Shown here one piece after another: positions 1 through 12,883 of a stretch of 64,000 nt of DNA. Each line of letters opens with the position of its first letter. Positions within the stretch are counted from its first letter, which is position 1. The translations under genes were made by a program, and so were the position numbers. The notes beneath the pieces were generated by a model, which was not told where the DNA came from, made no database searches, and saw nothing but the letters and a program-made list of their open reading frames with translations. The stretch covers positions 3,901,001-3,965,000 of the forward strand of contig CM065378.1 of NCBI GenBank assembly GCA_033060915.1, written 5' to 3'. The DNA is from Euryodendron excelsum (lineage: Eukaryota > Streptophyta > Magnoliopsida > Ericales > Pentaphylacaceae).

Positions 1-3000
1 TATTCTTAGGGAAAGAGATCCAAAGAAGGAAAAGGAAATACAAATGGATTTAAAGGGAAAAAAAAATTATGAATTGGAATTTAGCATGGCCATTTAGGGG
101 GGAAAAAAGGAAAAAAAAAAAAAAAAAAAAAAACTACAATGCAAATGGCACATGCACCACAAGGAGGCATGCATTATGACCATATATATCCTGTCTCTTG
201 AAGTATAGTTGATGAGATATCTATTTCGTTTTGCGGCCAAAAAATAAATAAAAGAAGAAGGAAAAAAAAAAAAAAAAAGCGCAAATGGAATCTAGGAAAA
301 GGGTGACCCGAAGATGATTTAGATTTACGAACACTGGAATTGTGGAGAATTGAATTGAGATGCCAAATTTTGATGAGGATTTTTTTATATTCTTAATCAT
401 ATATATATATATATATATAAGTTGTATTTGTCCCTATAATTTGTCTCACTCTTACGTGGTACTCGAAATGCTCTTATATTTTAAAATGCCACGTCATAAA
501 GGTAATTTATTAGATAATTGTTGAATTTGTTGGCAATTGGTTAGATAACTATTAATTGACCACACTATTAATTTTATAAGATATATATAAGATAAGATTG
601 AGATAACTATCAAAAAATAAGATACTAAAAAGAAAAAGAAAGACAAGACTCCATAGATATAAATTACTTGTAGGATTTGTGGTTTAAAAGACAGTTATGA
701 CGTTATAAATCATAAAAAAAGGGAGTAAAGCATAATAGTTAGCAAATCAATGATATCACAATTTTTTAGTTTTATTAAAGTATGTGTATCTTTGTCTGAT
801 CGGAATAAAATACCTAAAATTCTAGGATTAAATTTAAAAAAAATAACTTAATCAATTGACTATAATTAAATACAACACTATCAATTTCTTTCTTTCATGG
901 AGTATTGAAAAAAAAACTCTATTGCATTAACTCACCTAAGTTTTTACAAGTTCTTTTATTTTTCACAACATTATCTTTCCATAAAACAAATTAATATTGT
1001 ATACTTAATTATTTTGAATTTTAAATCAATTACTTACAACATATATATACAATCACTTTTCTAAATAGTTCTTATCCATCCTTCTATGAAAAAAGATAAA
1101 GGTACGCAAATAGTGAATTTTGAATAATACTTAATCTTCGTACATTGCACGAGTTGACCCCTAGTATTATTATAAAATTTGTATTTAAATTTTATTTATC
1201 TTGGTTTTTTATTAGGCCTTTTATAATCTTAGAATTTAAATAAAACTAGAAGTCTAGAGAAAGTCTCATTTACCACCGGACAACAAGATTATAAATATGG
1301 ATAAGAACTTGAATTTGTTACAACTTCTATAACATGTCAATTAATAAATTATAACTAGATTAGTAACATTTTTACTAAAAACAACAAACAAATAATGGAA
1401 TAAGATAAATTATAAAAAAAATTAATGAATATTAATTTTTAATAGTGTCAAATACAAGGAAGGACATGTGAGTAGAAAAATGAATTAAATAAAATAAAAA
1501 AACAAAAAAACAAGCCGTTTGATGAGAAGTTATTTGAAGTTAATGAGATTTGATAATTTATCTTCAGTTTGTGCCACGTACAGACACAGAGAGTTTTATA
1601 AATTCAAACTTTTGACTTATTTTGAAATTTTTTTTCCTATGTTTGTCTCTGAATTTAGGTTAAGTGAAAGAGTTGTTCAGAATTAAAACTTTTGACCTAT
1701 CTTATCTTTAAAAAATGATAATCAGATATAAATACTTTTTTTTTATTAAATCAATTTTCTAAAGTTAATTAATATAATTGATTTTAGACTTGTTTTTTTT
1801 TTTTTTTTGTAAGATGAGGGGCCTTTTATAAAAAACATGTAAAAACTATTTTAGACTATAACTATAATATACAGTATTTTAAAATTTTGGGATCCTAAAA
1901 ATTTGGGGGCCTTAGGCTATGACCTTGATTGACTAAGGCATGAGCCGGTCCTGATTGAGTTTATCCAAACAAAGCCTTGGAGTTGATGAGTTATAAAAGG
2001 AAAATACGGCTAAATTTATATTGGATAACAAAACACAATTCAAAATGTGTAACTCAATCTATTAGACTTGGATACAAATCTACCTCTGATTCATCTCATT
2101 TCCATTTTTTTTAATGATTCCACCCTGTTATCTTGTAAACAATTTGAATTTCCAAAATTTAAGCTCAGTCGTCTCTGTAGAGTGGTTCAAACTTACTAGA
2201 GCTAATTAAGGTCCAGCTCAATCCCAAGCACAAGAATTTAATGGGCCATAATTGTAATCTGGGCCAGAATAATGAGGGAGGACCACAAAATATGGAAAAA
2301 TCAGGAAATATTGTAAAAATTCCTCAATGCCTGCAATTACATGGAATTAACAGGGACATAATAGTCAATTGAGTTTCGGATTCTTCCGAACGTAATTAAT
2401 AATTTCACTAACCAATGCATGGTTGGGGTTGGGAATGTCTAAGAATCAGTCTGACAGACTCCCCACTCATTTAGTTTTTTTGACTTCCATAGCCCTATTC
2501 TTTCTTCTTAATTACCACCAGATCAGCACCAGATAAAACATTAAGGGGTGGGACCCGTGGAGAGAGTGAATACAGTTGGCACTGGGATGTGGGTCCCACA
2601 TATTTAAAAAAAGTTAAAACCAGCCCAAGGAGTTGCTTAGAACGCTACAAAGGCCATTCCTATTTCCTATGTGGAGTATTATATTACGGGGGAAATAAAT
2701 GTAACAGCCTGTTTGAACTTGGAATGGAAAGAAAGAAAATATTATTTTTTATTTGATTATTTAGGATTAAAATTTTTTAAATATAATATAATAAATAAAA
2801 TTTTATTTTTTTTTGAAATTTGAAGAAAAGAGAAAAAAATATTAAGGCAACTATTTAAAAAAATAATGAAAGTGAGAGGGAAAATAAATTGTGTAATCTC
2901 TTAATGGAATAAATTATGAAAATTATATTCTTAATTTTTTATAGAAATTTTATACAATATTCTCTACCAGAATAACTTGGTGATATTATTTTTATAATTA

Positions 3001-3420
3001 AAAAGCATTTTAGTGGACACTTTATTTTAAAATTATAAATTTAAATTTAGTCACATTATTATATATATACATGTAAATTTTTCTATATTTTTTATTTGTA
3101 TAACATTACTCGTAAATTATTGAGTTATCACTCAAACGTGTAACAACACAGTAAATGAAGCACTGGCATAACATTTAAATAACATGTTAAACTACTTACC
3201 TTCAAGAACAAAAAAAAAATCAATTATCTAGGAAAAGATCAAGTAGGAGTTTGAGATTTTTTTTTAATTTTATGGTGTGACTTCTACTATTATAAGTGGC
3301 GGAACCAAAAATTTATGTGACGTTAGCATTAATCACCACTTAAAAAAAATGATAATAAAAAATATGTTACTTAACTTTTATATATCCATACATACACATT
3401 AACGGATCTCTAGAATAAAA
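1..3420. other. AT-rich intergenic region
   Basis: No open reading frame here looks like a real gene. The stretch holds poly-A runs near 112-133 and 262-280, a short (AT)n tract near 400-418, and a candidate DNA-transposon end near 1798-1955. The last 100-200 bases before 3800 are probably TMK promoter and leader. Nothing else is supported. Confidence 0.6.
1798..1955. repeat. possible hAT-type MITE end
   Basis: The segment is AT-rich and then becomes rich in GGGCCTTAGGC-type sequence, closing with GAGCCGGTCCTG. This resembles the GGCCGG-containing end of a common class of plant DNA-transposon relics. No matching inverted end or target duplication was found upstream, so it would be a truncated copy. 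The call rests on resemblance only. Confidence 0.25.
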
Positions 3421-3587
3421 TAATTATTTAATGAAGATTTATAAATTTCGAGATAACAAACACTTTTATTTACCCTACATAAAATTAGGATTTTTGAAAG
3501 GCCGCTATTGTTATCAAATAAAAATTAAAGAAAATACAAAAGAACAGCCAAACATTTTTTTTTCTTTTCACTCATGCCCCCAGTCCC

Positions 3588-3850
3588 TCTCTCTCTCTCT
3601 CCCTCTCTCTCTATACAGTCACTCTCACACACACACCCACTCTCTCTCTAGTCGTCGTCCTCCCTCCATCTCCGGCGCTTCGTCTGCAAAATTACACATC
3701 CTTTATCACTTTCTCTCTCTAAAAATCACATTTTGATCGACCCTTCCCAAATGCCCACCACTTAAAAAACCTTAAAAAGAAGGAGAACATCCCCCACCAC
3801 CACTTTCTCTGATGATTTTCTTCATCTTCCTCTCCGATTTTCTCGAGAAA
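3588..3850 (+). promoter_or_regulatory. CT-rich 5' leader of the TMK gene
   Basis: A pyrimidine-rich (CT)n stretch at about 3588-3612 and a short CA/CT mix to 3650 precede the receptor kinase start. Such CT-rich leaders are common in plant 5' UTRs. A 101-codon open frame over this stretch (from 3431) is low complexity and is not treated as a gene. The transcription start is not known. Confidence 0.5.
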
Positions 3851-6800
3851 ATGGGGAGCCCCCGTCTGGGTTCTAGAGTTTTCGCCTTCTTGTTTCTCTC
3901 ACTGCTCTCGGCTTTCGTCTTGGTTCAGTGTCAGTCCAGTTCGAGCGACGCTTCAGTAATGCAGGCTCTCAAGGAGAGCCTCAACCCGCCGAGTTCATTC
4001 GGCTGGAACGACTCGGACCCCTGCAATTGGCGATACGTGGGTTGCTCCAACGACAAGCGGATCACTCGGATCCAAATCGGGCATCAGAATCTGAAAGGGT
4101 CTCTCCCTCCGAGCCTCGCCGGACTCACCGCCTTGCAGAAACTTGAGGTCATGGCCAATGAGCTCACTGGTCCACTTCCGAGTCTCGCCGGGCTGGGTTC
4201 GCTCCAGTCGCTGTTGCTCAACAACAACAACTTCTCTTCGATTCCCTCCGATTTCTTCGCTGGCATGACCTCGCTGCAACAGGTTTATATCGACTATAAT
4301 CCCTTCTCGGCGTGGTCGATACCGGAAAGTGTTCTCAACGCGTCGACCCTTCAGATTTTCTCGGCCGACTCCGCCAACATTACCGGAGAAATCCCAGATT
4401 TCTTCGGCGGCGACACCTTCGCGGGGCTGACGACTCTTCATTTAGCGTTCAACAACCTTGAGGGTGGATTGCCAGAGCGTTTTTCGGGTTCTTCGATTCA
4501 GTCTCTGTGGTTGAATGGGCAAAAGAGCAGTTCCAAGCTGAATGGTTCAATTGCTGTTATACAGAACATGACCCAATTGACAGAAGTATGGCTACACAGC
4601 AATTCCTTTTCGGGTCCGTTGCCGGACTTTTCGGAGCTCACCGGATTGCAGAACTTCAGCGTGAGAGACAACAGCATTACGGGTCCGGTCCCGGCGTCTT
4701 TGGTGGCTCTTCAATCGCTTAAGGTTGTGAATTTGACAAACAATTTGTTGCAAGGGCCGACCCCGAAGTTTGATTCTTCAGTTGCGGTTGATATATCTGG
4801 TACGAACAGTTTCTGCTTACCTGATCCTGGTGTTGCCTGCGATCCACCGGTGAATACATTGCTTTCAGTTGCACAATCTCTTGTTTATCCGACGGTTTTC
4901 GCGGAGAATTGGAAAGGGAATGATCCTTGTAACCAGTGGATGGGGATTACCTGTGACAGTGGAAGCATTACTGGTGTCAATTTTCGGAATAAGGGTCTTA
5001 CCGGTACAATTTCTCCCAACTTCTCATCCATTACTTCGTTGCAGACACTAATTCTTGCTAATAATAATCTTAACGGTACCATCCCGAATGAGCTTACAAC
5101 TTTGCCTAACCTAAGAGAATTAGATGTTTCAAACAATCAGCTTTATGGAAAAATTCCACCGTTTTCGAGCAATGTGCTTGTAAAAACTGATGGCAATCCT
5201 GATATTGGGAAGGATAATGTTAGTCCACCGGCCAGAACACCTCCTGGGAGTACACCTCATATGCCCTCCCATAATGGAACAGAGACTTCAGGAAGTAGTG
5301 GCAATAAGCCGACTGGTGTGATTGTGGGTTCCGTAATTGGTGGTGTTTGTGTAGTAATCGCTGCTGGGGTTGGAGTATTCTGTATTCGCAGGGCTAAACA
5401 AAAGCATTCTGGTAGAGTGCAGAGCCCAAATGCAATGGTGATTCATCCTCGCCTTTCAGGGTCAGACCATGATGCTGTTAAGATTACTGTTGCTGGTTCG
5501 GGTGTTAATGGCAGGGCAACCAGTGAAACATACAGTCATGGCAGTAGCGGACCTAGTGATATTCATGTTATAGAAGCAGGAAGCATGGTAATCTCCATCC
5601 AAGTTTTGAAGAGTGTGACTAACAATTTTAGTGAAGAGAACATATTGGGAAGAGGTGGTTTCGGAACTGTTTACAAAGGAGAGTTGCATGATGGGACTAA
5701 GATTGCTGTTAAGAGGATGGAGTCCGGAGTGGTGAGTGAGAAGGGCTTGGATGAGTTCAAGTCTGAGATTGCTGTTCTTACTAAGGTTCGACATCGGCAT
5801 TTGGTTGCTCTTCTGGGTTATTGCTTGGATGGAAATGAGAGGCTACTTGTTTATGAATACATGCCTCAAGGGACTCTTAGTAGGCACCTGTTTAACTGGA
5901 AGGAGGAAGGGTTGAAACCCCTTGAATGGTCAAAAAGGCTGACTGTTGCCCTGGATGTGGCCAGAGGTGTTGAGTATCTACATGGCTTAGCCCATCAAAG
6001 TTTTATTCATAGGGATCTTAAACCATCCAACATTCTTCTGGGGGATGATATGCGTGCTAAGGTTGCAGATTTTGGACTTGTTCGTCTTGCACCAGATGGG
6101 AAAGCTTCAATTGTAACAAGACTAGCAGGAACTTTTGGGTATCTCGCACCAGAATACGCAGGTACTGTCTTTTAAGCTCATCTTGGTTTTAGATTATTTC
6201 TTAAAAATATATGTACTTATCTTTTATATACCTTGAAAAATAGTGGTTTGTTGTTCTTGAAATTTAACACATCATAGATTTTTTTTTAAAAAAAAAATTG
6301 AATTGTCACAGCCTTAAACAACAGGGAAACACCAAACAAACAACAGAACAAACCAAAGGAACACGAAAAGAAAGAAATATCAGCCTGCAAAGGATGAATG
6401 TATACACAATGAAGCTCAACTTGATATTTCGTTTTCCATTTCTTCAAGAACTAACCCTATGGACTGGTCATGTAGGCCTTCAGTGTTCTGAAATAGCACA
6501 GTTAGCATTATAGCAGGATTGGATTTACTTTACTCTACGACTAGTCTGTCTCTTTTTCTGCAGAATTTATTTTTGTGGTATCTGAGAACCGACTATGCAA
6601 AATTTGGCTAGATTGGAATAGGGGCAATGACTTGGTAGATGATGGGATGGATGTATTCTTAAAGATGGAATATGTCTCAAACTTTGGACCTGGAAGTATG
6701 TTATATCTATTTAGATTCATTTTTTTGGTAGGTGTCCTTTAAATTTTTGTTTCAAAATTATTTCCAGCTATTATTTGCCACTACATAAGCATGAATGGTA

Positions 6801-8326
6801 ATCGTTTTCTTTATTTATGTTTTTGTCAGTTGTGGTTAAGGTGCATAATAGGTTTAACTTATGATTGTAACAAGCACCTCAAAACAAAAAGGACTTAGGT
6901 AATGAGGCTTTCATTTTTAACAACATTGCATTTGGCCCTTTGTTTGTCACTATCTACTTAGTTTTATTTAAGACCGAGTACGTGATATCAAGTTGAATGA
7001 ATTCATTTATTTTTGCTCTGCATGAAATGTATGTGTTGTAGTCTGTACATTTTGGATAAATCTACATAATGTTGGAGTAGGACCGTTGTTTGGACTTGCA
7101 TTGTCTTATTATTGTACCACATATGTTTAATGACTCTGTCATCATTTTTTTGGTTTGGAGCACCAATGTAATGAATTATATTAGAACTTCCCCCAGTGGT
7201 GACCTATTGGTCCTTAAAAGACCATGCTTTCTAAATGTTTAATGTGTTTGGTTTACCAATCATAATAGGTTAACTTATGATTGTAACAAGCACGTTAAAA
7301 CAAAAAGGACTTGGGTAATGAGGCTTTCATTTTTAACAACATTGCATTTGGCCCTTTGTTTGTCACTAGCTACTTAGTTTTATTTAAGACCGAGTACGTG
7401 ATATCAAGTTGAATGAATTCATTTATTTTTGCTCTGCATGAAATGTATGTGTTGTAGTCTTTACATTTTGGATAAATCTACATAACGTTGGAGTAGGACC
7501 GTTGTTTGGACTTGCATTGTCTTATTATCGTATCACATATGTTTAATGACTCTGTCGTCATTTTTTTGGTTTGAAGCGCCAATCTAATGATTTATATTAG
7601 AACTTCCCCCAGTGGTGACCTTTTGTTCCTTGAAAGACCCTGCTTTCTGAATGTTTAATGTGTTTGATTTACCAATCATCTTCTCGGTATGCATCCTATG
7701 AAATGCAGCCCCCAAAATTCATATTTTTGTTGTAGGCAAATAGTTGATCCTTCTCTTGGCTCTAATTGTGAAATGTTATGCATGACTGGGCAGTGACTGG
7801 ACGAGTGACAACTAAGATTGATGTGTTCAGCTTTGGAGTGATTCTAATGGAGGTGATTACAGGAAGAAAGGCACTAGATGAGACCCAGCAGGAGGAGAGT
7901 GTTCATCTTGTCACATGGTTCCGTAGAATGCATATCAACAAGGACGCATTCCGGAAGGCAATTGACCCAACAGTTGATCTTGATGAAGAAACGCTTGCCA
8001 GTGTCACCACTGTTGCTGAGCTGGCTGGTCACTGCTGCGCAAGGGAGCCCTCCCAGAGGCCCGACATGGGCCATGTAGTCAATGTGCTATCATCTCTCGC
8101 TGAGCTCTGGAAACCTTCAGACCCTGATGCCGAGGACATGTTTGGAATTGACTTCGATATGACATTACCACAAGCACTCAAGAAGTGGCAGGCTCTCGAG
8201 GGAATGACTGGCATGGATGGTTCTTCTTCTTCATCTTTCCTTGCCAGCGGGGACAATACCCAAACCAGCATACCCACTCGACCCTCTGGTTTTGCGGATT
8301 CATTTACATCTGCAGATGGGAGGTGA
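3851..8326 (+). CDS. TMK1: TMK-family LRR receptor-like kinase, two exons
   Basis: This is a transmembrane receptor kinase of the TMK family, whose members act at the plasma membrane in auxin and growth signalling. Exon 1 is 3851-6161, the intron is 6162-7793 and exon 2 is 7794-8326, giving about 947 residues. Residues 1-27 form a signal peptide. Two leucine-rich-repeat blocks (about 65-330 and 370-460) are separated by an island. [13 protein letters not shown] cap lies near residue 52 and a second [10 protein letters not shown] cap near 353. The membrane helix is about 488-511. The kinase has a GRGGFG loop near 599, lysine 621 in [13 protein letters not shown] near 720 and DFG near 740, so it is a full RD kinase. 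The protein ends in TSADGR, typical of TMK proteins. The start at 3851 gives the usual family length; an in-frame ATG at 3812 would add 13 residues before the signal peptide. The splice codon GCA|G|TG restores YAVTGRV. Assignment to TMK1 rather than TMK3/4 is tentative. Confidence 0.93.
6162..7793 (+). other. TMK intron with internal tandem duplication
   Basis: The intron starts GTACTG and ends GGGCAG, interrupting the kinase domain just after YLAPEYA. It is 1,632 bases long, large for this gene family position. About half of it is a duplicated block (see the repeat entry). A weak 71-codon frame at 6298-6513 is intronic and not a gene. Confidence 0.9.
6842..7678 (+). repeat. 417-bp tandem direct duplication within the TMK intron
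   Basis: Copy 1 runs from about 6842 to 7260 and copy 2 from about 7261 to 7678. Both start with a CATAATAGGTT motif and end with TTTACCAATCAT. The copies differ by scattered substitutions and a one-base gap, so the duplication is fairly recent. There is no obvious terminal repeat or transposon sequence, so unequal exchange or slippage is the likeliest cause. Confidence 0.9.
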
Positions 8327-8640
8327 GATTAGGTAGAGAAACAAGACTGCAGGGGAGTAGGGGTTATTATTGATGGCTTTCGAGTGATTGGGTTTGTTCA
8401 TTCCTGTGGCTGCTTCCTTTCTTTTCTCCTTGTTTGTTCTTGTAAGGTTTGCTCCCTTTTCTGAAGATGCTATTTTCTTTTCTTTTCCCCCCTTTTTTCC
8501 CCTTTGACTAGTTCAGGCAGGTTTTTTTTGTTTTTTTTATTCAAAGTTTGAACAGATTTTTACTTCCCTAGTTCCCTTCTTTTTTTGTCCTTCGAAGTTT
8601 TAGAAATGCAAATGGATAAATTATCATAAGATATTTAATC
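8327..8640 (+). other. TMK 3' untranslated region (probable)
   Basis: The stretch after the stop codon is T-rich with long C/T runs, as expected of a plant 3' UTR. No single polyadenylation signal stands out. The end is arbitrary. Confidence 0.45.
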
Positions 8641-9186
8641 TCTTCATCTTCATTCTGTTGGGATTTATTGAAAATCATCCAAAATTTGCAAAGATTGTTA
8701 ATTTGCTTTGCATTATAGAATAAATATGATTGTTAATTAGCTTTGCATTATAGAAGAGATATCATCATAAATAGAATGGCATGGAACCTGCATATCTTCT
8801 CAGCATTGACTTTTGCTTTTTTTTGTTTTTGGGTAATGCTGTACAAAAAAATTTTATACAGAGCACTGTGGTGGTTAAATGGGAGTCTTTCATTTTTCAT
8901 ATCGTAATTACGAAAAGTCATTGTCATATTGTTTTGGTGTGATTTTTTATACAAATTTTTTTAGAAAAGAATAGTATCTTTTAGATATATATACACATTT
9001 TTTTTTTATGTCAAAGAACATGTTCTCTATGTTGACTATGAAGTGATACACACGGGAACCTAGCACCCACAAATGTGAAGTCAATTGTTATTATAATTAC
9101 TTATCATTGCATCATGTGTTACCTGAGTACAACCATCAATGTTGTGCTCTATGTTTCAATCCATTGTGCTACAGAGAATTTGTTTT

Positions 9187-9188
<2 letters not shown>

Positions 9189-9223
<35 letters not shown>
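9189..9223 (+). repeat. 35-base poly-G homopolymer
   Basis: An uninterrupted run of about 35 G residues is followed by further short G clusters (TTGGGTTGTTTGGGG). It could form G-quadruplex structure. It may also be a length-uncertain or artefactual region of the assembly, because such runs are hard to sequence. Confidence 0.9.
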
Positions 9224-9225
<2 letters not shown>

Positions 9226-9464
9226 GGGTTGTTTGGGGTTGTGATGATTTGGAGTGAATTAAGTCAACCATGGCCATTAATCAAATGCTGAAAGGATGGG
9301 AGTTGTTATCATTATTAAAATTGTCATCAGCACGTCCAGATATGGTTGGTTACCCATTAGATTAAGTTCAGCATAGGGAGTGATGCCATTAGATTAAGAC
9401 ATTCTTGGTGCACAGCTCATCCCCATTCTTGTAAAAACAATGTTATTATACAATCATGCATCCC

Positions 9465-9468
<4 letters not shown>

Positions 9469-9518
<50 letters not shown>

Positions 9519-9541
9519 ATATATATATATATATACATATA
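9469..9541. repeat. (CT)n-(AT)n compound microsatellite
   Basis: A run of CT dinucleotides of about 45 bases is followed directly by an AT/CATATA run. The open frame covering it is low-complexity and not coding. Confidence 0.9.
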
Positions 9542-12513
9542 TGTATAACATACATATCTTGGTCGATAACATTGTTGTTTTGTATTAGTTGGTTGAGTGT
9601 TTATGTGGGTGACAAGTGTGGGATGAGGAATGGTTGTTAGATATGCTTGCCAGCTGGATTTGGTTCAGTTGGTGTTGTGAATATTCTTTAAAGCTCTGAG
9701 AATGACTAGGTGGGTACCCCCACCACTTGTTTGATATGTGTTTGTTCTGCTACATCACCCATATGGACTATGATTTGCGGTTTTGGTGCCTGATTATTAG
9801 TACTAGTCCTAATTTGCTGACTTCTCACTCAGTGTGGTAGATAATGTCTGCCCCTGTTTTCTGGAATCTTTTCCCATCCAAAAACACTGCCCCCCACTTT
9901 TAAGGCAACTTTCCTAGCTCAATAAATCATTTGTATGCAGATATACGTATATATATCTATATTACACACCTATCAGACTTACCTAGCAAAGGGATGCATA
10001 CTGCCTTATGAGCCTTATGAGAGCAATAAGGATAACGTAGTGTTTTAAGGGTATTGAATAATCACTAGACTTTTTGTTTTATGGCATAAGGATTATTTTT
10101 TTTGTAGCATTTTGGCCAGCTCTTGTTTTTTTTTTTTTTTTTTTTTTGTTTCTTTATTCATCATGTCTTTGAAATTTTGAATACACAGCTAATAGATATA
10201 GGTATGCTGAAACATAAAAAGCTGAGTATCTAGAAAATTTTCTAATTTACTAAGCACCTTCCCTTCAATTTTCATAACTTCTGTTGCAGCTGCTGCTTCT
10301 TTTTTATTTGAAGTCTAGAATAATCAAATTTGATCTTATGGTATTCAGTTTGTACACAATTGTTTTTACTTTTCTTGTTTGCATGGTATTGGACTGGAAT
10401 TAGTCTTCGAAAATAAATAAATAAATAATTAGCATAATGGGAGGGACAATTGAAAAAGTCACCCGAGTCAATTGATTTATAGATAATTGTACAAGTTCAA
10501 TATCAAAATACAAGAATCCTATCTATTAGTTAATTTCAAAATTTGTGTATACTGAGTATTTTCGTTTTTCTTATTTTTAGTATCCTACTATTCTTTTTCT
10601 TGAAATGATGGGTGAGATGGTGATGGGGTAAACTTTTATTTTGTGGGACACCCAAACATGCCCTAATTAATGAGATTACTATCATTATCCATGGACCATG
10701 ATAACACTAACTTGCTGATATAGCCTAGATGGTAGTGTCCTGTCTGTCCATGGTCCTAACACTCATCCCTCTTGTGGTTTGTCTTGGCAGTTGGCAGTGG
10801 CACCACACGCATGGGGTCACTTTGGTTCTCCACTGCCATACATCAGTCCCTCTCATAGGATCCTCTCTCTCTCTCTCTCTCACATGTGCCTTTGCCCTTA
10901 GGCCTTAATGAAAGGTCCCTTTTCCAGCCTGCTTTGTCTTCAAGATTGGAATGCCTTGGAGAGATAGGTGGGACTGTTGGGGTCTATTTCTATCCTAAAT
11001 GATGGACCCATGTCTGAGGCCAACATGTCTGTTGATTTAGATTGGTTTTGGTTGGCCTTGGAAAGGAGTTAACCTTATGGGCTACATTCAACAGTGACCC
11101 AACCTATTCCATGTTCAGGGCCCAACTTAATCTATGCATGCAACTCTTTCTTGTCAAAAGAAATTGACCGTTGGGCCTCGGTTATGAGCAGGACCAGGCT
11201 ACCCTCCCTTGCATATATACCCTTTTATTATTACTCGTTGAAGTGGCCTGTGCAAGGCAGGGACAATTTTGATTTTTGCAAATTATATCTAAAAATTATT
11301 ATGATGGAAGTACTTCATTAATAATAAAAATAAGTTAAAGATACGACTATAGAGCAAGATGAATAGTAGTAGTAGTTATATGTGTTTGAAACATTTTTAT
11401 CACCGCAATTTTCAACTAAGATAATCGCTACTTGGTCTCCATTGTAAGGAGGAGACATATGTCTAATGTGCTCACTATATAATTGTTGACATATTTTTTT
11501 TATAGTTATTTATTGCTTGGATGCTAATGTGAAATTGATAAGTTGAGCATTTTAAAGTAACTATAACCATTTGACATATGGTCTTTGAGTCTAGAAATTA
11601 AATTAATTTTGTCTTTTATAGAATATAGAGGTACTCACATTAGTTGACCCAAGGAACTTTTTTAGTTTCTTTCATTGGAGAAAGAATTATATATTAATAG
11701 GATAGATAAACAAAAAAACTTAATGAGAAATTTTTTTAGTTTTGTCTCATGTTTATTTTTTAGTTTTTGTGGCTCTTTATCAAACTCGTTCTATCTCAAA
11801 TGTGTTTTATATGTGCATGTGTACAATCTTCTTTTTTTCTTTTTTTTTTTTTTTTTCTTTTTTTTTTCTTTTTTTGCCATTGTGTCTAGGCCTTTAATTG
11901 ATTACTCCATTGAGCTCATGCAAGGTCATCATTCACATAAATCGTGTAAATTTTATGCATTTTATTAATGATAATTGGCTAAAAGCAAGTGTACGTGAAG
12001 AGGGAGATGGAGCTTGAAAACTCTTGCTTGGCACATTATAATGTCATGGTGTAGAATCTTAAATATGTAAGCAAATGTATTTAATCCATTTTACTAAAAA
12101 AACTCAAAACGAATTATTGGTACAATTCTTCTGCAAGGGCAACAAAGCCAAACTACTGTGCATAGTCAGCGAACCAAAATGCCTTAGCAAAGCCTAAGCA
12201 TTTAAGACAATTCAGAGGCCTGAGGGAGAACATGGAAAAGCTGTGTGGAAGAAAAATCTACAGAGGTCTCAAAGTACTTCCTTTGGCCAGCATCACGAAG
12301 GATTCTCATTAAACCACAAAGTCTTACACCAAACAAAAGAACCAAAAAAAAAACAACCCCATCTAAGAGGAGACAATAAAGCAGCACCAGGGATGGGATA
12401 TATAGGCATTTCAGACAAAACTCATGGACAAAAAAGTCCACGAGGAAAAGTCGGCACACAAAGCGGATGAGCCGCAATCGTGAACGCACTAGACTTTTTT
12501 ATATATTAAGGCC

Positions 12514-12883
12514 CTTAGTCACACAGTTCGGCTGTCCAAGGTGCCGAACTGCGCTTTAAGCCGCGGATTGACGGATTTAGTGCAGAATTCGGTCAAATTC
12601 GTGGTTTGTCTCGGTCAAACTCGCGAACTCTAAACGAATTGTGTCTCTAGCCACTGGTTAGTGGCCACGTGAACTTTTAGTAGAAGATACTAAAAATCAC
12701 ACAACACAAACTTATTGCATAAAAAGTTTATAAATATTTAATAATTTAAATTTTAATTATATTAAAAAATAAAAATAATATAATATTAACGCTTTAAAGA
12801 CGCTCTCATTTTCAATTCTTGACATTCTGGCGCACCCGCACCCGCACCCGCACCCGCTCGCGCTCGCGGTTTGTGTGACTTAG
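12514..12883. mobile_element. hAT-like MITE with 8-bp target duplication
   Basis: The ends are CTTAGTCACACA on the left and its imperfect inverse TGTGTGACTTAG on the right. They are flanked by identical 8-bp copies TTAAGGCC at 12506-12513 and 12884-12891. An 8-bp duplication points to the hAT superfamily. The 370-bp body has no coding capacity and contains a (CACCCG)n minisatellite near 12832-12857. The right target copy overlaps the TAA|GGCC junction of the Harbinger element, so this MITE inserted precisely on that element's left boundary after it was in place. Confidence 0.65.

Larger units (their letters stand above)
8641..12505. other. intergenic region with microsatellites
   Basis: No supported gene. 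It contains a 34-bp tandem duplication at about 8694-8758, a G homopolymer at 9189-9223, a (CT)n/(AT)n compound microsatellite at 9469-9541, a T run at about 10129-10147, a (CT)n at 10863-10881 and another T-rich run at about 11830-11874. The segment 12120-12490 has more balanced base composition and may be an old element fragment, but I could not assign it. Confidence 0.5.

Noticed and set aside
3431..3736. 101-codon open frame before the TMK gene
   Set aside because: It is built from AT-rich and (CT)n sequence, with a Ser/Leu/His-rich translation, and lies in the probable promoter and leader.
3995..4441. 148-codon minus-strand frame within TMK exon 1
   Set aside because: It is a shadow of the GC-rich coding exon in another frame with no known domain; the plus-strand LRR sequence explains the region.
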